In this document: one piece after another, positions 1 through 7,584 of the stretch
Numbering within the stretch: the first letter of the stretch is position 1
Layout: every line of letters begins with the position of its first letter
DNA from: an uncultured bacterium
Lineage (GTDB): Bacteria > Verrucomicrobiota > Lentisphaeria > Victivallales > UBA1829
Assembly (NCBI GenBank): GCA_900549415.1
Contig: URNX01000051.1
Location: 1-23,739 of the forward strand
DNA: 23,739 nucleotides
Reading direction: 5' to 3'
The notes under the pieces: model-generated
Database searches by the model: none
What the model was told of the DNA's origin: nothing
The model's input: the letters and a program-made list of their open reading frames with translations, nothing else
Made by a program: the position numbers and the translations under genes

Positions 1-133
1 ATATTATATTAATAAAAGAGTTGATTTCAAAAGTCATTTCCGGAGAATTGAAACTGTTCCTGCGGCAATCTGCAAAAGCGCAGCCGGGGCTTTTGAAACC
101 GACTCAAAACATTAATCCAAAAGGAGGTTCATT

Positions 134-352
134 ATGGCACTTTCCAAGGAAGAATCGAATTACAAGAAACTGAGAAGATCCCCCATCGCCATGAATTTTG
201 TGAAACGGCATCAGGGAAACTGGAATCATCAGGACTGGCTCGGCTTTCTTGACTATCTCAAGGAAAAGGGTTACATGCCGATCAACACTGATCAGGTCGG
301 TCTCCTTCTCGAAGAAAAGAAAGCGCAGTATCTTGCGTCTAAAAACGCATAA
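134..352 (+). CDS. Small hypothetical protein, 72 aa
   Basis: I do not recognise this protein. It starts at an ATG preceded by a strong Shine-Dalgarno (AAAGGAGG, 119-126), which makes it a credible gene despite its size. The product is short, charged and without a signal peptide or membrane segment. The N-terminal part is basic (KKLRRSP, KRHQGNW) and the C-terminal half looks like a helix ending EEKKAQYLASKNA. The aromatic-rich stretch NWNHQDWLGFLDYLKEKGY could form a small helical fold. It lies 9 bases upstream of pdxA on the same strand and is probably co-transcribed with it. No role in B6 metabolism can be inferred from that alone. Confidence 0.7.
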   Translation: MALSKEESNYKKLRRSPIAMNFVKRHQGNWNHQDWLGFLDYLKEKGYMPINTDQVGLLLEEKKAQYLASKNA

Positions 353-361
353 CGGCTGATC

Positions 362-1321
362 ATGCGGAAACCTGTCATTGCCCTGTCGGTCGGCGACGCC
401 GCCGGAATCGGACCGGAAATTGCCGTGCGCATTCTCCGGGACAAGGAATTGACTTCGGCGGCGGCTATCCGTCTCTACGGTCCCGAAGAGATCATCCGCA
501 AAGCCGCGGAGCTTTTCGCCCCGGAAGTCTCGCCGGATATCGTTCCTGTCGGTTCTCTGCCCTTTGCAGAACTGATTCCGGGCAAACTCTCGCCGGAAGT
601 CGGAAAGCTCGCCTACGACACCGTCGTCCGCGCAACCGAAGACGTCCTGGCTGGAAAAGCCGATGCGATTGTCACCTGTCCCGTCAACAAAGCGGCAATC
701 AATGAAGCGGGAATTCCGTTCACCGGACACACCGAGCTCGTCGCAAAACTCTGCGGAACCGACCGCTTCGCCATGATGCAGTCGGCGGGAAAACTGCGCG
801 TCATTTTCGTGACCACTCACATTGCTCTTAAAGACGTTTCCGCGCACGTGACCCAGGAGCGCATCGTCGAAGTTGCGAAACTTGTCGAAGAAGCCGCAAA
901 AGCCGAGGGCACAGAACATCCGCGCATCGCGGTTGCCGGACTCAACCCCCACGCGGGGGAAAACGGTCACATGGGAACCGAGGACGAAACCGTCGTAAAA
1001 CCCGCCGTCCGCAAACTCAAAGAAAGCGGCATGGACGTTTCCGGTCCCTATCCTTCCGACACGCTCTTCATCGACTCCATCCGCAACACCTTCGACGGTA
1101 TCGTCTCCATGTATCATGACCAGGGGCACATCCCGTTCAAGATGCTGGCGTTCGACAAGGGCGTCAACTCCACAATGGGTCTCCCGATCATCCGGACAAG
1201 CGTCGACCACGGAACCGCTTTTGAAATCGCGTGGAAAGGCGTTGCCGATACCGGAAGTCTGGAAGCCGCAATTCACACGGCAATCAAGCGCGCCAACGCG
1301 AAACGGAAATCCGCAGAATGA
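362..1321 (+). CDS. pdxA: 4-hydroxythreonine-4-phosphate dehydrogenase PdxA
   Basis: PdxA oxidises 4-phosphohydroxy-L-threonine with NAD(P)+ to a product that decarboxylates to 3-amino-2-oxopropyl phosphate, in the DXP-dependent pyridoxal phosphate pathway in the cytoplasm. The 319 residues match the usual family length. Family signatures are visible: the N-terminal PVIALSVGDAAGIGPEIAVR, the metal-site region GHTELVAKL around residue 121, MYHDQGHIPFKML near residue 250 and the C-terminal TSVDHGTAFEIAWKG. The start ATG at 362 lies 9 bases after the previous small gene. The stop overlaps the start of the next gene (ATGA at 1318-1321), so the two are translationally coupled. Family assignment is firm; PdxA2-like paralogues acting on other substrates exist, but nothing here suggests that. 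Confidence 0.96.
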   Translation: MRKPVIALSVGDAAGIGPEIAVRILRDKELTSAAAIRLYGPEEIIRKAAELFAPEVSPDIVPVGSLPFAELIPGKLSPEVGKLAYDTVVRATEDVLAGKADAIVTCPVNKAAINEAGIPFTGHTELVAKLCGTDRFAMMQSAGKLRVIFVTTHIALKDVSAHVTQERIVEVAKLVEEAAKAEGTEHPRIAVAGLNPHAGENGHMGTEDETVVKPAVRKLKESGMDVSGPYPSDTLFIDSIRNTFDGIVSMYHDQGHIPFKMLAFDKGVNSTMGLPIIRTSVDHGTAFEIAWKGVADTGSLEAAIHTAIKRANAKRKSAE

Positions 1322-1818
1322 TGCGCAGACTCATTCTGCTCCTTCTTCTTCTTGCGGCAGCGCTTTCCGCCACGGAGTTCGGCACGAAAGAGTTCACAAT
1401 CAAGCTCTCCGGAAAATGGGGGACCTCCTCCCTCATCGACCGGATGCTGAACGATGAATCCGTCAAACTCACCGCATACCGCGACCTGACGGGCAAAGTT
1501 CCTCTCCTGCTGAACATCGTTTCGATGGAATCTTTCGGAGACCTCTATTTCCACCGCCGCGCAATTGAGGACGAGCTTTATAAAAACAAAAATCTTTCCG
1601 GCGGAATCGTTCAGACCAGTTTTCAAATCGGCAGGCTCAGCGCCATACGCATGGAATATATTCTGAAAAAGAAACGGATCGTCGATTATCTGCTTGTCGA
1701 AAACGGCAGAATGTGGATGATAACTTTCATCTGCCCAGAAAAAATTCCGGCAGAACGGCTCCGCGAAATCGACCGCGACGCCGCCTCATTCCGCCTTCTC
1801 CGCACAACAGGTAAGTAA
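1318..1818 (+). CDS. Small secreted protein of unknown function, 166 aa
   Basis: The start is placed at the ATG overlapping the pdxA stop (ATGA); an ATG one codon later is equally possible. The reading frame stays open upstream to 1231, but that part lies inside pdxA. The product begins MMRRLILLLLLLAAALSA, a clear signal peptide with likely cleavage before TEFGTKEF, giving about 148 mature residues for the periplasm or outside. There is no lipobox cysteine. The mature part has alternating strands (FTIKLSGKWG, VPLLLNIVSMESF, RMEYILKKKRIVDYLLVENGRMWMITFICPE), which loosely recalls PsbP/DcrB-like small secreted folds. That is only an impression. Its 3' end overlaps the convergent YkgJ-like gene by 33 bases. 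Confidence 0.72.
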   Translation: MMRRLILLLLLLAAALSATEFGTKEFTIKLSGKWGTSSLIDRMLNDESVKLTAYRDLTGKVPLLLNIVSMESFGDLYFHRRAIEDELYKNKNLSGGIVQTSFQIGRLSAIRMEYILKKKRIVDYLLVENGRMWMITFICPEKIPAERLREIDRDAASFRLLRTTGK

Positions 1819-3030
1819 CGCCGCAAAGTTCTCTTCCGAAACGAGTTTCCGCAGTGAACTGCGCATGGATTTCAGCGAATAAAGACCAGTCCGCAGGAAA
1901 CCGTGATCCAGCCGCATCACCGCGCGCATCATATCATCCGCACTGAACTGAAGTCTCCCGTGCGACAGAGCAGAAAGTGAAGCCAGCGCCCGAATCACCG
2001 GATAAGACGCAAGCAGGTACAGCATCCCATCCTCAAACGTCAGCCCGTGCGACGGCGTCCCGCAGAAGTGCAGCGACGCAAGGCGTCCGCGCAGAAAACG
2101 CAGATACGGCTCGAACGCCCCCGGTTCCGGCGTGCAGCGGTTCATCGCGGCAAACACACCTTTGGCATTCACATCGTAACCAGCCGGAGTCCGCTTCAGC
2201 GTTCCCCCACCGAGAATAAAACGCAGAGAATCGAACGTTCCCGTCAGACGGCGCAAAAACGAGGAGGATTCGTCCGCCCGCAAAAAGTTCCAGAACAGGA
2301 AACGGAAAGCAACAAGCGCGTCGCGCCGCAGTTTCGGCGGATCCGCCAGACACGCCGTCAGGTGATCCACGCTCCGCCGGAAAAATGCAAACGCATCCTC
2401 GCCAAACTCCTCAGCCTCCAGAATGTCATCGGAATTCCCCGGTTTGGAATGAAAATGAATCAGGCAAGCCGCCGCATAAAACCGGACGTTCAACGGCACC
2501 GACGGCTCCATCAGAATCCGTTCGTATGCATCCGCAATCTCATGCAGACGCGCAACTTCCGGCGCGAGGACATCCGAGTAATCCGCCGTCGCCGTTTTCC
2601 TGCGTCCCTCCAGTTCAGCGGCAAATTTGAGAATCTGTTTTCCGCACTCCCGCAGCGGGGTTCCCTGTCCGCACGCGGCGGCTGGACAGTCACAGCGCAG
2701 AGAAGCGGAAACCGAACCGTCGCTCCATGTCCGCACATCCAGCGGATAGAGACGGCAGGTCAGCGGCTTTGCCTCGAACCCGAACTGCGCATGAATCCGG
2801 CATTTTTTCTCCGCATCGAGAAAGATGCAGCGCCCGTCCCGCTTCGCCAGCCAGAATCCCTCCTTCGTCCGCTTGAAACACCGCTCAACAGGCACAGGAA
2901 GCCCCGTCAGCGGCAGTGCGCAGATCCGGCGGAGCTCCTCTCCGGTGACAGGCACGCCCCAGCTGCCACAGCACTTGCCGCATCCGGCGCAGCCGAGAGT
3001 CTGGGCGGGATCGCAGTAAATTTTCTTCAT
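1786..3030 (-). CDS. YkgJ-family cysteine cluster protein, 414 aa
   Basis: The N-terminus carries the CxxCxxCC signature of the YkgJ / zinc- or iron-chelating family: Cys14, Cys17, Cys20 and Cys21 in LGCAGCGKCCGSWG. It is followed by the family's second cysteine set in GRCIFLDAEKKCRIHAQFG and PLTCRLYPLD, with a CDCPAAAC segment further on. These residues probably bind a metal or an Fe-S centre. The biochemical function of the family is not established. The roughly 250-residue C-terminal part is helical-looking and I do not recognise it; the family minimum is near 100 residues, so this is a long member. The start codon overlaps the stop of the upstream sixA-like gene (ATGA, 3027-3030), indicating one leftward operon. 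Confidence 0.82.
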   Translation of the reverse strand: MKKIYCDPAQTLGCAGCGKCCGSWGVPVTGEELRRICALPLTGLPVPVERCFKRTKEGFWLAKRDGRCIFLDAEKKCRIHAQFGFEAKPLTCRLYPLDVRTWSDGSVSASLRCDCPAAACGQGTPLRECGKQILKFAAELEGRRKTATADYSDVLAPEVARLHEIADAYERILMEPSVPLNVRFYAAACLIHFHSKPGNSDDILEAEEFGEDAFAFFRRSVDHLTACLADPPKLRRDALVAFRFLFWNFLRADESSSFLRRLTGTFDSLRFILGGGTLKRTPAGYDVNAKGVFAAMNRCTPEPGAFEPYLRFLRGRLASLHFCGTPSHGLTFEDGMLYLLASYPVIRALASLSALSHGRLQFSADDMMRAVMRLDHGFLRTGLYSLKSMRSSLRKLVSEENFAALLTCCAEKAE

Positions 3031-3524
3031 GCGCGGGAACCGGATGTCAGACGGAACGTACAGACGGCGGGAACGAGCCCGGCGTCGATCCAGCGATCCG
3101 TTTCAAGGGTCAGCGAAACGACTTCGCAGGTGTTCATTGCCGGCAGACTGCTGTTGAAGAGCTGTCCGGCAAGTTCGGAAATTCCCGGATTGTGTCCGCA
3201 GAGCACCGCGCAGGAGACCTCATCCGGAAACGCGCGCACGATGTTCAGGAGCGCGGAGAGATCGCCCTCGTAGATTGCGCGGTCGGTCACGATCTGTTCC
3301 GGATCCAGCTTCATCTCTGTCAGCATAAGGCGCAGAGTATAGAGCGCTCGCGGTGCGGGACTTGACACGCAGAGCTCCGGATGAATCCCGCGCTTCCGCA
3401 GTCCGGCTCCGGCTTTTTTGGCTTCGAGCACGCCGCGCGGATCCAGCGAACGGTCGAAATCGTTGCGGACAAGCCCGAACGGCTGCGGTTTTGCATGGCG
3501 GATCAGCAGAATCGTTTTCGGCAT
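3027..3524 (-). CDS. sixA: SixA-like phosphohistidine phosphatase
   Basis: This is a histidine-phosphatase (phosphoglycerate-mutase-like) domain protein of 165 residues, the normal SixA length. The catalytic RHA(K) motif is at residues 9-12 (LLIRHAKPQP). SSPAPRALYT supplies the second arginine, and CGHNPGISELAGQL supplies the second catalytic histidine. SixA removes phosphate from phosphohistidine in HPt domains or PTS components. The start at 3524 is chosen over an in-frame ATG at 3572 because it begins the conserved fold directly and has AAAGGA about 10 bases upstream. Translation is coupled to the YkgJ-like gene by a 4-base overlap. A promoter fits at 3552-3580. The exact substrate is unknown. 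Confidence 0.88.
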   Translation of the reverse strand: MPKTILLIRHAKPQPFGLVRNDFDRSLDPRGVLEAKKAGAGLRKRGIHPELCVSSPAPRALYTLRLMLTEMKLDPEQIVTDRAIYEGDLSALLNIVRAFPDEVSCAVLCGHNPGISELAGQLFNSSLPAMNTCEVVSLTLETDRWIDAGLVPAVCTFRLTSGSRA

Positions 3525-3551
3525 TCTAAAATTCCTTTCATTTTCCTTGAT

Positions 3552-3580
3552 AATATAGATTGCATTCCGCAAAAAAACAA
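3552..3580 (-). promoter_or_regulatory. Sigma-70-type promoter for the sixA-ykgJ operon
   Basis: On the minus strand there is TTGTTT (3580-3575), a 17-base spacer and TATATT (3557-3552), placed about 28 bases upstream of the sixA-like start codon. It overlaps a rightward promoter candidate for the sulfite reductase, so the two operons share one divergent control region. The call rests on sequence match only. Confidence 0.5.
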
Positions 3581-3587
3581 GTATATT
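3560..3587 (+). promoter_or_regulatory. Candidate promoter for the nitrite/sulfite reductase gene
   Basis: TTGCAT (3560-3565), a 16-base spacer and TATATT (3582-3587) lie about 33 bases upstream of the ATG at 3621. The element physically overlaps the leftward promoter for sixA, so RNA polymerase could not occupy both at once. Confidence 0.4.
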
Positions 3588-3620
3588 CCTTACATATATC
3601 AGAATCAGGAGGCGGAAACG

Positions 3621-5111
3621 ATGTACGACTACGCAAACGAGAAAGCGGCTCTCCGGGAATTTCTCGCCGGAACAAAAAAAGCGGCGGAAATCAAGAGCTT
3701 CTTTGCACCATACGGAATCTATCAGCAGAAAAACGATCAGTTCATGATGCGCATCCGCATCAACGGCGGACGCATTTCGCAGGAGACTCTGCGCAAACTC
3801 ATCGAAATCGGCAAATGCTCAAAAGCCGCCTATCTCCACTTCACCACGCGTCAGGATGTCCAGCTCCACAACGTCAACCCGAACCGGATCGAAACCGTCA
3901 TGGATCTCTGTCAGGAACTCGGTCTGCCGTTCCGCGGCGGAGGCGGTGACACCTTCCGCAATCTCCTGACAGCCCCCCTCTGCGGAGTCCGCAAAGATTC
4001 CGCGTTCGACGTATTCCCCTATGCGGAAGAACTGAAAAAATACATTTTCACCCTCGAACCCGCATTTCACCTGCCGCGCAAAATCAAAATCGGCATGTAC
4101 GACGCACCCGAAGATGAACGTCTCGCCCGCATTCAGGATCTTGGCTTTCTCGCCGTCAAAAAAGACGGCATGAAGGGCTTCCGCGTCTGGGGCGGCGGCG
4201 GAATCGGACGCAACAGCGCCGAAGGCATCCCGCTTATCGACTTCATCCCCGTTGCCAAAGCCGGCAAAGCGGCTAAAGCGATGATTGATCTTTTCTCCGA
4301 ACGCGGCAACCGCACCAACCGCGCACAGGCTCGAATCCGCTACCTCGTCCGCGAACTCGGAGCGGAGGAATTCCGCAAGCTCTGGCTTGAATATTTTGAA
4401 AAAACCGATGCCCCCGACCTCAAACCTGAATTCGGCAAATCGCGTGAACGCTCCCTGCCGCGCAGTTTCAGCGCTCATCTAAACCCGGGACTCGACGCCT
4501 GGAAACGCATCAACACCCGCCCCTCAATCAAAGAGGAGGAATCGCTTGTTCACGTCCGCATCCCCCACGGCAACTTCCGCGTCAAAGACCTCGAAGCCTT
4601 CGCGTGGATCATGGATAAATACTCGCTCGCGGAAATACGTCTCACCACCGCGCGCGATTTTTATTTCGTCGACTTCCCGACCGACGCCCTCCCCGCGCTT
4701 TACGACGACCTGCTGAAGCTCCTGCCGAAACTCGATACCACGCTCAAATCGTTCGTAGGCCAGATCGTCACCTGCGTCGGCTGCACCGTCTGCAAAATCG
4801 GACTCCGCAACTCGCCGGAAATCGGCGACAAAGTCGGGGAACTGCTTGATGCTCACTTTGCCGGAAAAGAAGAGGAAAAAATCCGTCTTGCGGATACAAT
4901 TATCGACAAAATCCGCATTTCCGGCTGTCCGAGCTGCTGCACCACACACCCGACCGCGGAAATCGGCTTGAACGGAACCGCAAAAAACGGCACGCTCTGC
5001 TGGCAGTTCTACTCGAAGACCGATCCCGCGCAGATTCTCGGCACGCCCGACGCCGAACCGACGCCGGACGATGAAGCGGTTGACAAAATCATGGCGCGCC
5101 TCGGACTTTGA
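3621..5111 (+). CDS. Nitrite/sulfite reductase (siroheme, 4Fe-4S)
   Basis: This is a 496-residue member of the ferredoxin-type nitrite/sulfite reductase superfamily, which reduces sulfite to sulfide or nitrite to ammonia by six electrons at a siroheme-[4Fe-4S] centre. The N-terminal ferredoxin-like half is visible (FFAPYGIYQQKNDQFMMRIR and YLHFTTRQDVQLHNV), as is the second half (ARDFYFVDFPTD). The cluster cysteines are in TCVGCTVCKIG (C-x5-C) and ISGCPSCCTTHP (C-x3-C). Each motif has one extra cysteine at a position usually held by another residue. The start at 3621 has AGGAGG 9-14 bases upstream; the frame is open back to 3381 but that part overlaps the divergent gene. Assimilatory sulfite reduction seems likelier than nitrite reduction, but the sequence does not decide it. 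Confidence 0.85.
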   Translation: MYDYANEKAALREFLAGTKKAAEIKSFFAPYGIYQQKNDQFMMRIRINGGRISQETLRKLIEIGKCSKAAYLHFTTRQDVQLHNVNPNRIETVMDLCQELGLPFRGGGGDTFRNLLTAPLCGVRKDSAFDVFPYAEELKKYIFTLEPAFHLPRKIKIGMYDAPEDERLARIQDLGFLAVKKDGMKGFRVWGGGGIGRNSAEGIPLIDFIPVAKAGKAAKAMIDLFSERGNRTNRAQARIRYLVRELGAEEFRKLWLEYFEKTDAPDLKPEFGKSRERSLPRSFSAHLNPGLDAWKRINTRPSIKEEESLVHVRIPHGNFRVKDLEAFAWIMDKYSLAEIRLTTARDFYFVDFPTDALPALYDDLLKLLPKLDTTLKSFVGQIVTCVGCTVCKIGLRNSPEIGDKVGELLDAHFAGKEEEKIRLADTIIDKIRISGCPSCCTTHPTAEIGLNGTAKNGTLCWQFYSKTDPAQILGTPDAEPTPDDEAVDKIMARLGL

Positions 5112-5117
5112 TCCTCC

Positions 5118-6572
5118 ATGCCCGCCCGTTTATGGAACAGCTTTGCCGCGATGTTCAGCCGGCGCCAGTTTCTGGAGCCCGGCGGATACCTTGAAATCTG
5201 GCGTCTCGCCTGGCCGCTGATCATCCTCAGCGCCAGCAACACGGTCATGATGGTGGTGAACCGCATTTTCCTCGCGAAAAATTCACCCGAGGAGATCGCC
5301 GCCTCCATGCCCGCCGGTCAGATGTTCTTTACGCTCATGGCGTTCTTCCTCATAACAACGGGCTTCACCGCAACGGTCGTTTCGCAGTACTACGGAGCCG
5401 GCAACCGCGACGGATGCGTCCGCACCGCATGGAACGGTTTCTACTTCGGAACTTCCGTCGCCGCCCTCCTTGCTCTCCTGCTTCCGCTTGGCGGAAAATG
5501 GATTTTTCTGCACAACGGGCACGACCCGCAGATTGCGAATTACGAAATCGAGTATTTCACCGGCATGGCGCCCTGCGCGGGGCTGACCTGCATGGAAACG
5601 GCGTTCTTTTCATTTTTCACCGGACGCGGCAGAACAAGCTTTGTCGCCAAGGTGAAAATCATCGGCTGCTGCATCAATGTTCCGCTAAATTACCTTCTGA
5701 TTTTCGGCAAACTTGGGCTTCCCGCGCTCGGGATTCTCGGCGCCGGACTTGCGAACTCCATTGCAAACCTCTGTACGCTGGCTATTGCCGCGACCTGTTT
5801 CCTGCTGCACGACCAACGGGAATATGCGACCCGTTCCAACCGGAATTTCGACTGGGCGATTTTCCGCAAACTTCTCTGTTTCGGCACGCCCGCCGGACTC
5901 CAGGCGTTCATCCGCAACGCCGCCTTTGCGATTGTTGTCATGATGATCGGCTACACAGGCAACGAAGCGCTTGCGGCGACGAGCATTGCGCTTTCGATAA
6001 ACATGATCGGCAACATGCCGATGATCGGTCTGATGGATGCGACGAGCATCATTACGGGTCAGTACATCGGCCGCCGGCGTCTTCTGGTTGCGGAACGGAT
6101 CTGCTGGCGTTCCTGGCGGATGCTGATCGCGTGGATGGCGTTTGCCGCGCTGTTTTATCTGTTCTGTCCGGAGCTTCTTGCGCATCTTTTCAGTTCGCGC
6201 AGCGGTTCGACGGGAATGGATACGGAGTTAGTGGAGTGCCTTGTTGTAACGGTTCTTCACTGGGCGATTCTGTTCAATGTTTTTGATGCGACGCGTTTCA
6301 TCACAATGGGCAGTCTCCGCGGCGCCGGTGACACGAAGATACCGCTTGTAATCGGCGTCTCGACCTCCTGGCTGATCCAGATTCCCGGCACGATCCTCAT
6401 GGTATACTTCATCAATTCGAGTCTTTTTGCGATCTGGGGTCTTCTGACCTTTTATCTTGGAGTTGACGCCTTCCTCATGGTTCTCCGCCGCCGTTCCGGC
6501 GTCTGGAAGACTATCAAGGTCATCGACCTCCCCCCCGCCCCCGCCGTGGAGGAGGAAGTCGCGGAGAGCTGA
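5118..6572 (+). CDS. MATE-family multidrug/metabolite efflux transporter
   Basis: A 484-residue inner-membrane protein with about 12 hydrophobic segments in two homologous halves. Family features include LEIWRLAWPLIILSASNTVMMVVNRIFLA at the start of the first half, FLITTGFTATVVSQYYGAGN closing it, and SLRGAGDTKIPLVIGVSTSW in the second half. MATE proteins exchange Na+ or H+ for cationic drugs or metabolites; the substrate cannot be told from sequence. The gene begins 6 bases after the reductase stop, without a clear ribosome-binding site, so translation may be coupled to that gene. An ATG at 5151 is an alternative start. Its 3' end abuts the truncated FGGY kinase stub on the other strand, suggesting a rearrangement junction just past 6572. 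Confidence 0.92.
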   Translation: MPARLWNSFAAMFSRRQFLEPGGYLEIWRLAWPLIILSASNTVMMVVNRIFLAKNSPEEIAASMPAGQMFFTLMAFFLITTGFTATVVSQYYGAGNRDGCVRTAWNGFYFGTSVAALLALLLPLGGKWIFLHNGHDPQIANYEIEYFTGMAPCAGLTCMETAFFSFFTGRGRTSFVAKVKIIGCCINVPLNYLLIFGKLGLPALGILGAGLANSIANLCTLAIAATCFLLHDQREYATRSNRNFDWAIFRKLLCFGTPAGLQAFIRNAAFAIVVMMIGYTGNEALAATSIALSINMIGNMPMIGLMDATSIITGQYIGRRRLLVAERICWRSWRMLIAWMAFAALFYLFCPELLAHLFSSRSGSTGMDTELVECLVVTVLHWAILFNVFDATRFITMGSLRGAGDTKIPLVIGVSTSWLIQIPGTILMVYFINSSLFAIWGLLTFYLGVDAFLMVLRRRSGVWKTIKVIDLPPAPAVEEEVAES

Positions 6573-6684
6573 AGACAATGTCCGGGAATTTGTGCACATT
6601 TGAAAAATCCGGTTTCGTTTTTTCCGCATCGCACAGCACGGCGGCAACTTTGGGTGTTCCGAGATCAATTCCAAGAGTCAGCAT
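6573..6684 (-). pseudogene. 5' stub of an FGGY-family carbohydrate kinase
   Basis: On the minus strand, 3 bases beyond the activase stop, an ATG at 6684 opens MLTLGIDLGTPKVAAVLCD. This is the phosphate-1 ATP-binding start of FGGY sugar kinases (typical form GIDLGTTKVAAV), with a Thr-to-Pro change in the GTT motif. AAAGGA lies just upstream, at the end of the activase gene. After about 22 residues the match ends, and the frame runs into the antisense of the MATE gene. The remaining roughly 450 residues expected of a kinase are absent. The stub is therefore the remnant of a fourth gene of the glycyl radical enzyme operon, removed by a deletion or rearrangement. FGGY kinases phosphorylate ketoses or polyols such as xylulose, fuculose, rhamnulose or glycerol. 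Confidence 0.7.
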
Positions 6685-6687
6685 GAT

Positions 6688-7584
6688 TCAATTCCTTTGC
6701 AAGGTAATTCCGGATGCCGCAAGTGTTTTTTCAAATTGGCGGAGTATCTCCGGAGAAGGAGCCGGACAACCGGCAAGTTCGTATTTCCGGTTCAATGCCT
6801 GATATTTCGGAGCTCCGTAATGATGAAGTTTCAGGACCTCCACGTCAAGCGGTTTCGAACGGACCGCGAGACGGCGGCGGTGAAGTTTCGCAAGATGTTC
6901 AGCTATCCGGACAAGCTCCTCCGGATCATCGTTCATACCGGTGATTACGGGAACCCGGATCAGGAGCACAGGAGCAGTTGCCGCTGCTTCCGCCAAATGT
7001 TCCAGAACGGCATTCAGGTCACCGCCGGTGCAGTTGCGGAAAACCTCCGGAGTTCCCGCTTTCAGATCGGCAATAGTCAAATCCGCACAGCGTGCCGCGC
7101 GGGGAAATTCCGGAGTCGTTGCATTGCTTTCAAAAGCGGTATGAATCCGATGCCTTTTCAGTCGTTCCATGCAGTCGAGCAGTTCCGCCGCCTGCAAAGT
7201 TGGCTCCCCTCCTCCGAACGTCACGCCGCCGAAATCATGCCAGCCCGACGCCAACAGCAGAACCTCCTGTTCCAAATCCTCCGGAGAACGTTCCCGTCCG
7301 ACCCATTCCAACGCCGTGTGTTTGAACTTTGAACAGGCATGATCGGAACAATTTCCACAGATGGCGCGGTTGAGAGTATGCCCGCAGATCGCCCCGTGCG
7401 GACAAAGATAATCGAGGACTTCACCGTCCGCGCGTTCCGGATAAAACAACAGTTCCGGCTGAGGCGCAATGCTCTCCGGCGAAGCGCACCAGCGGCAACG
7501 CAGATTGCACCCTTTGAGGTAATAGATCCGGCGATGCCCCGGACCGTCCTTGCGGTCGGACCACCCCTGAGCAAAAATTCTCAT
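6688..7584 (-). CDS. Glycyl radical enzyme activating protein (radical SAM)
   Basis: A 298-residue radical SAM enzyme that abstracts a hydrogen from the backbone glycine of its partner glycyl radical enzyme. The signature cluster is Cys26, Cys30 and Cys33 (KGCNLRCRWCASPES), preceded by DGPGHRRIYYLKG, as in PflA-type activases. Five more cysteines (61, 67, 76, 79, 84) lie in a short insert that probably holds one auxiliary Fe-S cluster, less than the two ferredoxin-type clusters of many dehydratase activases. GGVTFGGGEPTLQ (about 119-131) is the SAM-binding GGE motif. The start at 7584 overlaps the regulator's stop (ATGA); upstream in-frame ATGs lie inside the regulator gene. Its target is almost certainly the GRE two genes upstream in the same operon. 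Confidence 0.93.
   Translation of the reverse strand: MRIFAQGWSDRKDGPGHRRIYYLKGCNLRCRWCASPESIAPQPELLFYPERADGEVLDYLCPHGAICGHTLNRAICGNCSDHACSKFKHTALEWVGRERSPEDLEQEVLLLASGWHDFGGVTFGGGEPTLQAAELLDCMERLKRHRIHTAFESNATTPEFPRAARCADLTIADLKAGTPEVFRNCTGGDLNAVLEHLAEAAATAPVLLIRVPVITGMNDDPEELVRIAEHLAKLHRRRLAVRSKPLDVEVLKLHHYGAPKYQALNRKYELAGCPAPSPEILRQFEKTLAASGITLQRN

Noticed and set aside
104..1276. 390-codon open frame on the minus strand across pdxA
   Set aside because: It is antisense to pdxA, has the low-complexity Phe/Gly/Arg-rich look of a shadow frame, and shows no domain or ribosome-binding site.
2047..3273. 408-codon plus-strand frame opposite the YkgJ-like and SixA-like genes
   Set aside because: The product is an Arg/Pro/Gln-rich shadow; the opposite strand encodes two recognisable families with coupled overlap.
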